A DNA stretch of 64,000 nucleotides from Cupriavidus agavae (GCF_004217045.1 NZ_SGXM01000012.1:62001-126000); one strand, 5' to 3'; counted from the stretch's first letter, positions 25,282 through 33,553 are shown. Notes: generated by a model from the sequence alone, not told the origin. A program made the numbers and translations.

Positions 25282-26394
25282 TTAATCCTGTGTGGCTTCT
25301 CCGCCCGACCGCGCGGTCGGTTTTGCCGCGACCGGCAGCCCGGTACGTGCCTGCCACGCCTCATAGGCCGAATGCAGCCGCCAGCCCGATTCCAGATCGC
25401 GCATGCCGAGCAGTTGCGCCACGGCCGCCGGCGTGGTGCCGGCATCGAAATGCATCGCGCCGCAAGTATTGCGCAACGTCTGCGGCGATGCCCGCTCGCT
25501 GCGCCCGGCCAGCACGCCAGCCTCTTCCAGCAGGATCTCGATACGCCGGTAGACGGACGCCGCGTGCATGGCCCGGCCATTCGCCATCGCCGGAAACACC
25601 AGTTCGCCGAGCGAACCGGCCGCCTGCCGTAGCGCCAGCCAGTGGCGCAGCGAGCCGTGCGCGAACGCGAACAGCGGCACCGTATAGGTCCGGCCATTGT
25701 CGGTACACACCATGCGAATCGATATCGGACCACTGGCGATTCCCTGCAACGCGTCGAGCCGCAGCGCCCGCACTTCGGCCACCTTGAGGCCGCCCCCGAG
25801 CAGGACGGCCAGCAGCGCGATATCGCGGGCGCGTTTCCATTGCGTCGGAGAGATGCCGCGCGCTTCGTCGCCGGCGGGGAGCGGGTCGGGCGAAGGCGCC
25901 AGCACGCGTGCCACCAGCAGGTCGCGCTCGCCGGGCAGAAGGAACGCGGTCGGATCGTTCTCGCCATCGGCCAGATGCGTCCGCACCGCCTGGCTGCCGG
26001 GGTTGTGCAAATTCTGTTGCAGTGTCGAAAGATGGTGGAACACGCGTTCGATCAAACGCGCGTACCGATAGCGATGCCGCTTGTGCAGGTCCTGGGCGTC
26101 GAGAAAGGCGGCGATCTGGTCGGCGGACCACTTCAGCGGCGGCATGCCTTGCTCGCCGGACCAACGCAGCAGCTTGCCCCACATCGCGCGATAGACCGTG
26201 GCCGTGCCGGGGCGGAAGCCATGCCGCGCCAGCCAGCCGTCGAAGGCCCGCTCGGGATGCGCATACCAGGAGGCCAGGTCGCTGTCGAACAGGTCCGGCG
26301 CCGCAGTCTGGTCGGCGCCAGCCGATGGCGAGCCGGTTGGGGTGCGAGTAATCACTGACTTCTTCCGTCCTGCCGGGAGTGGCAATCCGCTCAT
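25282..26394 (-). CDS. Tyrosine-recombinase-fold protein with degenerate active site
   Basis: A 370-aa protein with a core-binding-like N-terminal domain (FDGWLARHGFRPGTATVYRAMW, AAFLDAQDL) and a C-terminal half that follows the phage-integrase fold. Catalytic positions look lost: the first Arg is Lys in GGGLKVAEVRAL; the HxLRH box reads SPQTLRNT; the LGHxS box reads LLGMRDLES; and the nearest Tyr (HSAYEAW) is about four residues displaced. The ATG at 26394 is chosen; the frame is open to 26487. No att site or mobile cargo is visible, so this is more likely a resident, possibly non-catalytic protein than an active integrase. Confidence 0.75.
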   Translation of the reverse strand: MSGLPLPAGRKKSVITRTPTGSPSAGADQTAAPDLFDSDLASWYAHPERAFDGWLARHGFRPGTATVYRAMWGKLLRWSGEQGMPPLKWSADQIAAFLDAQDLHKRHRYRYARLIERVFHHLSTLQQNLHNPGSQAVRTHLADGENDPTAFLLPGERDLLVARVLAPSPDPLPAGDEARGISPTQWKRARDIALLAVLLGGGLKVAEVRALRLDALQGIASGPISIRMVCTDNGRTYTVPLFAFAHGSLRHWLALRQAAGSLGELVFPAMANGRAMHAASVYRRIEILLEEAGVLAGRSERASPQTLRNTCGAMHFDAGTTPAAVAQLLGMRDLESGWRLHSAYEAWQARTGLPVAAKPTARSGGEATQD

Positions 26395-26480
26395 TGTAGA
26401 CAAAGCGCCACTGACGCTGGCCTGCCCCGCCCACATGCGCCATTGCACGACGCCTGGGGCCATGGTATTTTCGCCATCAA

Positions 26481-26498
26481 TATGCAACTGGTTGCATA
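26481..26498. promoter_or_regulatory. Palindromic operator candidate TATGCAACTGGTTGCATA
   Basis: A perfect 8+2+8 inverted repeat ending 24 bases before the ATG of the nitronate monooxygenase gene. A PadR-family regulator gene lies directly behind that gene on the other strand, a natural candidate for the binding protein. Site inferred from symmetry and position. Confidence 0.5.
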
Positions 26499-26522
26499 AA
26501 ACGTGTAATCCGGAGACTTGTG

Positions 26523-27512
26523 ATGGCCCTTCCCGCCCTGCTGCAAAACCTGTCGCTGCCGGCAGTCTGCTCGCCGCTGTTCATCATTTCCAACCCCGAT
26601 CTGGTCATCGCCCAGTGCAAGGCCGGCGTGGTGGGCTCGTTCCCGGCGCTGAACGCCCGGCCCGCGGAGAAGCTGGCCGAATGGCTGGACCGCATCACGA
26701 CTGAACTGGCCGAGCACGACGCAAAGCATCCGGACCGCCCGGCCGCGCCGTTCGCCGTGAACCAGATCGTGCACAAGTCCAACGACCGCCTCGAACACGA
26801 CCTGGAACTGTGTGTGCGCTACAAGGTGCCCATCGTGATCACGTCGCTGGGTGCGCGCGTGGAAGTTAACCAGGCCGTGCACTCGTACGGCGGCATCGTG
26901 CTGCACGATGTGATCAACAATACCTTTGCCCGCAAGGCCATCGAGAAAGGCGCCGACGGCCTGATCGCCGTGGCGGCGGGCGCGGGCGGCCATGCCGGTA
27001 CGCTCTCGCCGTTCGCGCTGCTGCACGAGATCCGCGAATGGTTCGACGGCCCGCTGCTGCTGTCCGGCGCCATCGCCAGCGGCGACGCCGTGCTGGCCGC
27101 CCAGGCCGCCGGCGCCGACCTCGGCTATATCGGCTCGGCCTTCATCGCTACCGAAGAAGCCAACGCCGAGGATGCCTACAAGCAGATGATCGTCGACAGC
27201 AATGCCGACGACATCATCTACTCGAACCTGTTCACGGGCGTGCACGGCAACTACCTGCGCGAGAGCATCGTGCGCGCCGGACTGGACCCGGCCGCGCTGC
27301 CCACGTCCGACGCCTCGGCAATGAACTTCGGCTCGACGCGCGTCAAGCCCTGGAAGGAAATCTGGGGCGCCGGCCAGGGCGTGGGCGCCATCAAGCGCGT
27401 GGTGCCGGCCGCCGAGCTGGTGCGCCGCTTTGTCGAGGAATACGCGCTGGCGCGCCGCCGCCTGGGCCTGGCCGTGCCGGCACCGGCCGGCCGCGAGGTC
27501 GATCTGGCGTAA
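26523..27512 (+). CDS. Nitronate monooxygenase (2-nitropropane dioxygenase family)
   Basis: A 329-aa FMN-dependent TIM-barrel enzyme. Family features seen are the start LSLPAVCSPLFIISNPDLV, HKSNDRLEHDLELC, the flavin phosphate loop AVAAGAGGHAG (about residues 149-159), LLLSGAIASGDAVLAAQAAGADLGYIGSAF and ASAMNFGSTRVKPWKEIWGAGQG. The family oxidises alkyl nitronates to carbonyls and nitrite. The ATG at 26523 has GGAG seven bases upstream; a GTG immediately before it is less well spaced. It ends 3 bases before the convergent padR-like gene. Confidence 0.92.
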   Translation: MALPALLQNLSLPAVCSPLFIISNPDLVIAQCKAGVVGSFPALNARPAEKLAEWLDRITTELAEHDAKHPDRPAAPFAVNQIVHKSNDRLEHDLELCVRYKVPIVITSLGARVEVNQAVHSYGGIVLHDVINNTFARKAIEKGADGLIAVAAGAGGHAGTLSPFALLHEIREWFDGPLLLSGAIASGDAVLAAQAAGADLGYIGSAFIATEEANAEDAYKQMIVDSNADDIIYSNLFTGVHGNYLRESIVRAGLDPAALPTSDASAMNFGSTRVKPWKEIWGAGQGVGAIKRVVPAAELVRRFVEEYALARRRLGLAVPAPAGREVDLA

Positions 27513-27515
27513 CGG

Positions 27516-28097
27516 CTATGCCGGCGACGATCCCTTCGCCGGCAATTCCAGCAACGGCAGCAGCGCGCGTCCCCAGGCGATCCAGTCTTCCTGGAAGCGG
27601 ATGCCGCGCTGCAGCAGCGCATACTGGATCTGCTGGCGCCGATCCAGCGTGCCGGCGAAATCCTTGCGCTCGATGCTCCGGTAGAGCGCGAGCCGCTCTT
27701 CGTGCAGCGCGATCAGCCGCGCCATCTCGCGGTCAAGCCCGAGCGGGCCGATTGCAGCATCTGCACGTAGCTTGACCAGAATTTCCTCGCGCTGGTCGAG
27801 TCCCGCCCCGGGCGACAACACCCACCGCGCCAGTTCCTCCCGTCCGGCCGGCAGCACGCTGTACACCTTCTTGCGGTTCTTCCGTTCCGCGCCATCCCCC
27901 TCCCCGGTCCGGGCCGCCGGCCCGGCATCCTCGGCGGCAATCCACCCAAGATCGGCCATGCGCCCCAGCTCGCGGTAGATCTGCTGATGCGTGGCGTGCC
28001 AGAAATATCCGATCGACTTGTCGAAACGGCGGGCCAGGTCGTAGCCCGAGGAGGGTTTCTCGATCAGGGAAATCAGTAGCGCGTGCTGGGTGGACAT
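27516..28097 (-). CDS. PadR family transcriptional regulator
   Basis: A 193-aa regulator with the PadR winged helix at the N-terminus (ALLISLIEKPSSGYDLARRFDKSIGYFWHATHQQIYRELGRM...GWI) and a C-terminal helical (Vir-type) dimerisation domain (LALYRSIERKDF, IQYALLQRGIRFQEDWIAW). An extra charged insert, GEGDGAERKNRKK, sits in the wing. PadR proteins usually repress detoxification or catabolic genes in response to small aromatic or stress molecules; the adjacent nitronate monooxygenase is the likely target. Confidence 0.92.
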   Translation of the reverse strand: MSTQHALLISLIEKPSSGYDLARRFDKSIGYFWHATHQQIYRELGRMADLGWIAAEDAGPAARTGEGDGAERKNRKKVYSVLPAGREELARWVLSPGAGLDQREEILVKLRADAAIGPLGLDREMARLIALHEERLALYRSIERKDFAGTLDRRQQIQYALLQRGIRFQEDWIAWGRALLPLLELPAKGSSPA

Positions 28098-28436
28098 TCG
28101 CGGCGTAGTGGCGTGGCGGGGCGATTGGCGGCTGGCACGGGAGTTGCTCCCTCAAGCCACCAGGATTCAGGTGACGTAATGGTAGCGCGCAAGTTCATCG
28201 TGCGTCATGCCGTTAACCCGTGAGCGTCACCGGCGCCACAGATGCGCCACCCCGCGCCCACGGCGCGCCAGACACCGAATTATGACAATTTAGTCAATTG
28301 TCTCGATACTGATATAAAAAAGTCGAAATGGCATTCCGCGACCGCCTGCAATACATTCCAGACAATGCGACCCGCACGCGCGCGCCTTCGTTTTACCGGC
28401 CCAACGTTCAGCGCCGTGCGTCACTGGAGAGTTGAG
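28098..28436. promoter_or_regulatory. Divergent intergenic region: padR-like / 77-aa orphan
   Basis: A 339-base stretch without a gene. On the plus strand CAAGTTC (28190-28196), 12 bases and GCCGTTAA (28209-28216) resemble a FliA promoter aimed at the 77-aa gene. Further on, GACAATT-tagtc-AATTGTC (28284-28302) is an inverted repeat just upstream of TATAAA (28313-28318), an AT-rich promoter-like patch. Both are predictions. Confidence 0.4.
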
Positions 28437-28670
28437 ATGAACGCAAGACCGGAAATCACGTTGACGGAAGGCACGGCCGCGGGGGAATCGTCCCTGGCGC
28501 CCGCCGCCTTCGTCAGCGCGGCCCGCGCCCGGGCCGGCACCGCGCCGATCTACTACCGGCTGCCGGATACGCCGGAAGGGCTGCATATCAAGGAATACGC
28601 CAGCGGCCTGCGCCAGCTGGTGCGTTTTGTCGGGGTGGAGGAACAGGTCGTCAAGTACGTGGTCAGCTGA
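28437..28670 (+). CDS. Small hypothetical protein (77 aa)
   Basis: The ATG at 28437 has GGAGAG about 7 bases upstream. The product is soluble, with an Ala-rich first half and a distinctive second half: APIYYRLPDTPEGLHIKEYASGLRQLV, FVGVEEQVVKYVVS. I do not recognise the family. It is followed by a good terminator (28743-28770), which supports a separate short transcript. No partner gene adjoins it on the same strand. Confidence 0.7.
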   Translation: MNARPEITLTEGTAAGESSLAPAAFVSAARARAGTAPIYYRLPDTPEGLHIKEYASGLRQLVRFVGVEEQVVKYVVS

Positions 28671-28742
28671 CCCGTCCGACCCGGCTTCCGCTTCGCCCCG
28701 TACCTGATGTCTCCTCCCGTCCGGCAAGGACCTGGGATTTCT

Positions 28743-28770
28743 GCCCGCGATGATCTCGCGGGCTTTTTCT
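28743..28770 (+). terminator. Rho-independent terminator of the 77-aa gene
   Basis: Stem GCCCGCGA (28743-28750) with TCGCGGGC (28756-28763), 5-base loop, then TTTTTCT. It is 72 bases after the stop codon. Confidence 0.85.
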
Positions 28771-28782
28771 TTCCGGGCCATG

Positions 28783-28809
28783 AAAAAAACCGGCCGCGAG
28801 GGCCGGTTT
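28783..28809 (-). terminator. Rho-independent terminator of the Bug-family gene
   Basis: Stem of 9 bp (AAACCGGCC 28787-28795 with GGCCGGTTT 28801-28809); on the minus strand the stem is followed by a run of Ts down to 28783. It lies 44 bases after the stop of the minus-strand gene at 28853. Confidence 0.85.
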
Positions 28810-28852
28810 CAGTACCGCGAACTGCTTGAACCGCTTGAAACGCCGGACCGGA

Positions 28853-29857
28853 TCAGTCCACCGTGGCGCCCGAAGCCTTCACGACCTTGGCCCACTTGGC
28901 GGTCTCGGACTTCATGAACGCGGCCAGCTGGGCCGGCTTTTCCGGGTTGGGCTCGGCGCCCTGCTCGGCCATCTGCTTCTTCACTTCCGGCATGGCCAGG
29001 ATCTTGACCACTTCGGCGTTGATGCGGTCGACGATCGGCTGCGGCGTGCCGCCCGTGGCGTACAGCGCAAACCACGAGGTGGCTTCATAGCCCGGCACGC
29101 CGGCTTCGGCCACGGTCGGCACGTCCGGCAGGGCCGGCGAGCGCTTGCCCGACGTCACGGCCAGCGCGCGCAGCTTGCCCGCCTTCACGTGCTGGAACGA
29201 CGACGGCAGGTTGTCGAACATCAGGCCGATCTGGTTGCCCAGCAGGTCATTCACGGCCGGGGCGCTGCCCTTGTACGGAATGTGCTGGATGTGCAGGCCG
29301 GTCATCGAGTTGAACAGCTCGCCCGACAGGTGCATCGACGAACCGCTGCCCGACGAACCGTACGACAGCTTGTCCGGGTTCGCCTTTACGTAGGCGATCA
29401 GTTCCTTGATGTTGTGGACCGGCACCTTCGGGTTGACCACGACGATGTTCGGAACCATGGCGATACGCGTGACCGGCGCGAAATCCTTGACCGGATCGTA
29501 CGGCAGCTTCGAGTACAGCGACTGGTTGATGGCGTGCGTGCCGATGGTGCCCATGAACAGCGTGTAGCCGTCGGCCGGTGCCTTGGCGGCCAGCGAGGCG
29601 CCAATGTTGCCGCCGGCACCCGGACGGTTGTCCACGACGACCGGCTGGCCCAGCGCCTTGCCCAGTTGCAGGCTGACGATGCGGGCCAGGATATCGGTGG
29701 TGCCGCCCGCCGAGAACGGCACGACCATCGTGATCGGCTTGGTCGGGTAGTTGCCTTGCGCCTGCGCGCCGGAAACGGTGGCAAAGCCGGCGGCCAATGC
29801 CACGCCAGCGGCCAGCAGGCGTCTGCGCGCCTTCGAGGTGTGATTGGTGATGCTCAT
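28853..29857 (-). CDS. Bug/TctC family tripartite tricarboxylate-type binding protein
   Basis: A 334-aa exported binding protein. The signal peptide (about 1-33) ends in GAQAQ. Mature family signatures are YPTKPITMVVPFSAGGTTD, VVVDNRPGAGGNIGA, DGYTLFMGTIGTHAIN and YGSSGSGSSMHLSGELF. These periplasmic proteins, greatly expanded in Burkholderiales, bind carboxylates or other small acids; usually no membrane partner adjoins, as here. The downstream end has its own terminator; upstream is an SDR gene on the same strand, 112 bases away, so co-transcription is possible. Confidence 0.93.
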   Translation of the reverse strand: MSITNHTSKARRRLLAAGVALAAGFATVSGAQAQGNYPTKPITMVVPFSAGGTTDILARIVSLQLGKALGQPVVVDNRPGAGGNIGASLAAKAPADGYTLFMGTIGTHAINQSLYSKLPYDPVKDFAPVTRIAMVPNIVVVNPKVPVHNIKELIAYVKANPDKLSYGSSGSGSSMHLSGELFNSMTGLHIQHIPYKGSAPAVNDLLGNQIGLMFDNLPSSFQHVKAGKLRALAVTSGKRSPALPDVPTVAEAGVPGYEATSWFALYATGGTPQPIVDRINAEVVKILAMPEVKKQMAEQGAEPNPEKPAQLAAFMKSETAKWAKVVKASGATVD

Positions 29858-29969
29858 CTTGTGCTCCAGGAGTTGATGCTACGCACGCGGGCAAACCTTG
29901 TGAGCGCCGCGGGCGCAATGCTTGAATCGCTCTTCCACCCCGTGCCTGGGGGCGGGCAACTGCTACTAC

Positions 29970-30701
29970 TCAGACCGGCGCCACACCGAGCGTGGTTCCG
30001 CCGCAGACGTACAGCACCTGTCCGGTGACGAAGCCATTTTCGGGGGCGAGGAAGAACAGCGAGGCACGCGCCACGTCTTCCGGTGTACCCATGCGCTTCA
30101 CGGCAATGCTTGCCAGGATGCGCCGGGTCTGTTCGCTGCCCTCCGGATTGCTCTTTCGGAACAGCTCGGTGGCGATGGGACCCGGTGCCACGGCATTGAC
30201 GGTGATACCGTCTCCGCCCAGCTCCATCGCCAGCGTTCGGGTCATGCCAACCAGCCCCGCCTTGGCCGCGGAATACACCACGCGCTCGGGCTTGCCCAGC
30301 GCCGCGCGCGAGGCCATGTTGACGATGCGGCCAAAGCCGGCCGCGCGCATGGCGGGCAGGCAGGCCTGGGTCAGCAGCATCGTGGCCTGCAGCGTGAGGC
30401 CCACGACGTAATCGAGATCCTCGGCGGTGGCCGTATCGGCCGTGCCGGGGCGCGTGGCGCCGGCGTTGTTCACGAGCCGGGTCACCGCGAATTGCGAGGT
30501 CACCTGCTCGGCCGCCGCGCGCGTGGCGTCGGCGTTGGTCAGGTCGGCCTGGAAGAAGGTCAGGTTCGGATGCGACCACGTCGGCGCTGCATAGTCGACG
30601 TTGATCACACGCGTCACGCCGTCGGCGAGCAGCATTTCGGCAATGGCACGGCCAATACCGGAACTGGCGCCGGTGACAAGCGTGGCAACGGGAAGGGACA
30701 T
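29970..30701 (-). CDS. Short-chain dehydrogenase/reductase (FabG-like)
   Basis: A 243-aa classical SDR. The cofactor-binding motif is TGASSGIG at about residues 10-17, followed by NNAG (about 77-80), the active-site YSAAKAG (Tyr and Lys about 146 and 150) and NAVAPGPIATELF. It resembles 3-oxoacyl or hydroxyacyl reductases; the substrate is not deducible. NAD or NADP preference is unclear (NVDYA after beta2 suggests NAD). It is upstream of the Bug-family gene on the same strand, perhaps one catabolic unit. Confidence 0.9.
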   Translation of the reverse strand: MSLPVATLVTGASSGIGRAIAEMLLADGVTRVINVDYAAPTWSHPNLTFFQADLTNADATRAAAEQVTSQFAVTRLVNNAGATRPGTADTATAEDLDYVVGLTLQATMLLTQACLPAMRAAGFGRIVNMASRAALGKPERVVYSAAKAGLVGMTRTLAMELGGDGITVNAVAPGPIATELFRKSNPEGSEQTRRILASIAVKRMGTPEDVARASLFFLAPENGFVTGQVLYVCGGTTLGVAPV

Positions 30702-30907
30702 CTCGGTACTCCACCAGCGTCGGACGCCGGGTCAGTCTGAAAAAGATGCGGCAAGACCGGCGAGCCCGTCGGTCCGGCCGCAATGCTCTACCTCGTTGAG
30801 GAAGAGACACCACTGAAACTTCCCGCCCAAGCTAACGGCGGGAAATGTCGGAAATTAAGCGCTTTGAGGTAGTGATACACCTTGCGATTTCTGCCTTGTT
30901 TGTCTTT

Positions 30908-30938
30908 CTCCCCTCTCCCATTTCATGGGAGAGGGGAG
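30908..30938. repeat. Dispersed GC-rich palindrome, copy 2
   Basis: Arms CTCCCCTCTCCCA (30908-30920) and TGGGAGAGGGGAG (30926-30938) pair perfectly around TTTCA. It is 25 bases downstream of the pcaF stop on the minus strand. The arms match those at 3664-3694 and 33930-33955. Confidence 0.8.
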
Positions 30939-30962
30939 CAAACCATCAGGCAATCAACACCC

Positions 30963-32165
30963 TCAAACCCGCTCGATCACCATCGCGATACCCTGGCCCA
31001 CGCCGATGCACATCGTGCACAGCGCGAAGCGGCCATTGGTGCGTTCCAGCTGGTACAGCGCCGTGGTCACCAGGCGGGCGCCGCTCATGCCCAGCGGGTG
31101 GCCCAGGGCGATGGCGCCGCCGTTCGGGTTCACGCGCTGGTCATCGTCGGCGATGCCCAGTTCGCGCAGCACGGCCAGGCCCTGCGCCGCGAAGGCTTCG
31201 TTCAGCTCGATCACGTCGATCTGGTCCAGCGTCATGCCCAGTTGCTTCATCAGCTTCTGGGTGGCCGGTGCCGGGCCGATACCCATTACGCGCGGTGCCA
31301 CGCCAGCCGTGGCCATGCCCACGATGCGGGCACGCGGCTTCAGGCCGTGCTGCTTCAGGCCCGCTTCGCTCGCCAGCAGCAACGCGCAGGCGCCGTCATT
31401 GACGCCCGAGGCGTTGCCGGCCGTGACCGTGCCGTCCGGGCGCACCACGCCGCGCAGCTTGGCCAGCGCTTCCATGCTCGTGGCACGCGGGTGCTCGTCA
31501 CGATCCACCACGATCGGGTCGCCCTTCTTCTGGGCGATCGTCACGGCGGTGATTTCCTGGGCCAGCGTACCGTCGGCCTGGGCGCGCGACGCCTTCTCCT
31601 GGCTGCGCAGCGCCATCAGATCCTGGTCTTCGCGGCTGATCTTGTAGTCCGTGGCCACGTTCTCGGCGGTCTCGGGCATCGAGTCCACGCCGTAGGCCGC
31701 ACGCATCGCCGGGTTGATGAAGCGCCAGCCGATGGTGGTGTCGAAGATTTCGGCCTGGCGCGAGAACGCCGAGGTGGCCTTGCCCATCACGAACGGGGCG
31801 CGGCTCATGCTTTCCACGCCGCCCGAGATCATCAGGTTGGTCTCGCCCGACTTCAGCGCGCGCGCGGCCGTGCCGGTGGCGTCCATGCCCGAACCGCACA
31901 GGCGGTTGATCGTCGAGCCCGGCACGTCCTGCGGCAGGCCGGCCAGCAGCGAGGCCATGCGGGCCACGTTGCGGTTGTCCTCGCCAGCCTGGTTGGCGTT
32001 GCCGAAGATCACGTCGTCGATGGCCTTCCAGTCCAGGTTCGGATTGCGGGCCATCAGGGCCTTCAGCGGCACCGCGCCCAGATCGTCCGCGCGCACGGCG
32101 GACAGGCTGCCGCCGTAGCGGCCGATCGGGGTACGGATGGCGTCAACGATAAATGCGTCGCTCAT
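30963..32165 (-). CDS. pcaF: 3-oxoadipyl-CoA thiolase
   Basis: A 400-aa thiolase, the length of PcaF. The ATG at 32165 gives MSDAFIVDAIRTPIGRYGG. Active-site residues visible are Cys in INRLCGSGMDA (about residue 90), GGVESMSRAPFV, His in NGGAIALGHPLGMSGA and the second Cys in ALCTMCIGVGQG. It cleaves 3-oxoadipyl-CoA to succinyl-CoA and acetyl-CoA. With pcaI and pcaJ upstream on the same strand, it completes the beta-ketoadipate pathway's lower end. The PcaF name, rather than a general thiolase, rests on this linkage and on the sequence. Confidence 0.95.
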   Translation of the reverse strand: MSDAFIVDAIRTPIGRYGGSLSAVRADDLGAVPLKALMARNPNLDWKAIDDVIFGNANQAGEDNRNVARMASLLAGLPQDVPGSTINRLCGSGMDATGTAARALKSGETNLMISGGVESMSRAPFVMGKATSAFSRQAEIFDTTIGWRFINPAMRAAYGVDSMPETAENVATDYKISREDQDLMALRSQEKASRAQADGTLAQEITAVTIAQKKGDPIVVDRDEHPRATSMEALAKLRGVVRPDGTVTAGNASGVNDGACALLLASEAGLKQHGLKPRARIVGMATAGVAPRVMGIGPAPATQKLMKQLGMTLDQIDVIELNEAFAAQGLAVLRELGIADDDQRVNPNGGAIALGHPLGMSGARLVTTALYQLERTNGRFALCTMCIGVGQGIAMVIERV

Positions 32166-32194
32166 GTTCTGTCTCACTCGTTCTGGGTGGAGGG

Positions 32195-32842
32195 TCAGGC
32201 GGCTACGGCCTGCTTCAGGGGCACGCCGGTCAGGCGTTGCAGTTCGTCGAACGACAGGCCGTCCACGAGATCGCGGGCAACCAGTCCGTCCGGCGTGACG
32301 TCGATCGTGGCCAGGTCCGTGTAGATGCGGGTCACGCAGCCGATGCCGGTCAGCGGGTAGGTGCACTCGGCCACCACCTTGCTTTCGCCCTGCTTGGTCT
32401 GGTGTTCCATCATCACGAACACCTGCTTGGCGCCGATCGCCAGGTCCATCGCGCCGCCCACGGCGGGGATGGCGCCCGGGGCACCGGTGTGCCAGTTGGC
32501 CAGGTCGCCGCGCTCGGACACCTGGAAGGCACCCAGCACGCAGTAGTCGAGGTGGCCGCCGCGCATCATCGCGAACGAGTCGGCGTGGTGGAAGTACGAA
32601 CCGCCGGCCTTGATCGTCACGGGCTGCTTGCCGGCATTGATCAGGTCACCGTCTTCCTCGCCCTTGGGCGGCGCCGAGCCCATGCCGAGCAGGCCGTTCT
32701 CGCTGTGCAGCAGGATTTCGCGGTCGGCCGGCAGGTGATTGCCAACCAGGGTGGGCAGGCCGATGCCGAGGTTCACCACGGCACCTTCCGGAATGTCTTT
32801 GGCCACGCGGGCGGCCATCTGGTCGCGGGTCAGGCGTTGCAT
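32195..32842 (-). CDS. pcaJ: 3-oxoadipate CoA-transferase subunit B
   Basis: A 215-aa beta subunit of a family I CoA-transferase. It contains NLGIGLPTLVGNHLP, the catalytic Glu in LHSENGLLGMGSAPPKGEE (about residue 50), INAGKQPVT and GGAMDLAIGAKQVFVMMEH. It works with PcaI to move CoA from succinyl-CoA to 3-oxoadipate. It lies 18 bases after pcaI and 29 before pcaF. Confidence 0.95.
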   Translation of the reverse strand: MQRLTRDQMAARVAKDIPEGAVVNLGIGLPTLVGNHLPADREILLHSENGLLGMGSAPPKGEEDGDLINAGKQPVTIKAGGSYFHHADSFAMMRGGHLDYCVLGAFQVSERGDLANWHTGAPGAIPAVGGAMDLAIGAKQVFVMMEHQTKQGESKVVAECTYPLTGIGCVTRIYTDLATIDVTPDGLVARDLVDGLSFDELQRLTGVPLKQAVAA

Positions 32843-32860
32843 CGTATTTTCTCCTTGCGC

Positions 32861-33553
32861 TCAGGCGGCCTGGGTGGCCTGGGGTGCGGCACCGCCGACC
32901 TTGACCACGCGCTTGACGAACAGGCCCGGCGTGACGATGTGCTCGGGGTCCATCTCGCCCAGCTCCACCACGTGGCTGACCTGCACGATGGCGCACTTGG
33001 CGGCCATGGCCATGATCGGGCCGAAGTTGCGGGCGGTCTTGCGGTAGGTCAGGTTGCCCCAGCGGTCCGCCGTATCGGCCTTGATCAGCGCGAAGTCGGC
33101 GTGGATCGGGCTTTCGAACACGTAACCCTGACCATCGATGATGCGCGTTTCCTTGCCTTCGGCCAACGGGGTGCCATAGGCCGTGCGCGTGAAGAACCCG
33201 CCAATACCGGCACCGGCGGCGCGGATGCGCTCGGCCAGGTTGCCCTGCGGCACCAGTTCCAGCTCGATCTCGCCCGCGTGGTACAGCGAGTCGAACACGT
33301 AGGAATCCACCTGGCGCGGGAACGAGCAAATGATCTTGCGTACGCGCTTGGTCTTGAGCAGCGCCGCCAGGCCAGTGTCGCCGTTGCCGGCGTTGTTGTT
33401 GACGATGGTCAGGTCGCGCGCGCCCTGGGCGATCAGTGCGTCGATCAGTTCCGCCGGCATGCCTGCCAGGCCAAAACCACCGATCAGGATCGTGGCGCCA
33501 TCGTGGATGCCGGCAACAGCCGCCTCCACCGAGTCATATAGCTTGTTGATCAC
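32861..33553 (-). CDS. pcaI: 3-oxoadipate CoA-transferase subunit A
   Basis: A 230-aa alpha subunit: INKLYDSVEAAVAGIHDGATILIGGFGLAGMPAELIDALI at the start, then NNNAGNGDTGLAALL, KIICSFPRQ and the glycine-rich GIGGFFTRTAYGTPLAEGKE. The start is taken as GTG at 33553-33551, which gives the standard MINK N-terminus; the upstream open frame to 33613 has no family similarity. It is the first gene of pcaIJF. No pca regulator is adjacent. Confidence 0.94.
   Translation of the reverse strand: MINKLYDSVEAAVAGIHDGATILIGGFGLAGMPAELIDALIAQGARDLTIVNNNAGNGDTGLAALLKTKRVRKIICSFPRQVDSYVFDSLYHAGEIELELVPQGNLAERIRAAGAGIGGFFTRTAYGTPLAEGKETRIIDGQGYVFESPIHADFALIKADTADRWGNLTYRKTARNFGPIMAMAAKCAIVQVSHVVELGEMDPEHIVTPGLFVKRVVKVGGAAPQATQAA

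Noticed and set aside
25282-26487. Active integrase of a genomic island
   Set aside because: Catalytic residues are replaced, there is no adjacent tRNA or direct-repeat attachment site, and neighbours are ordinary chromosomal genes.
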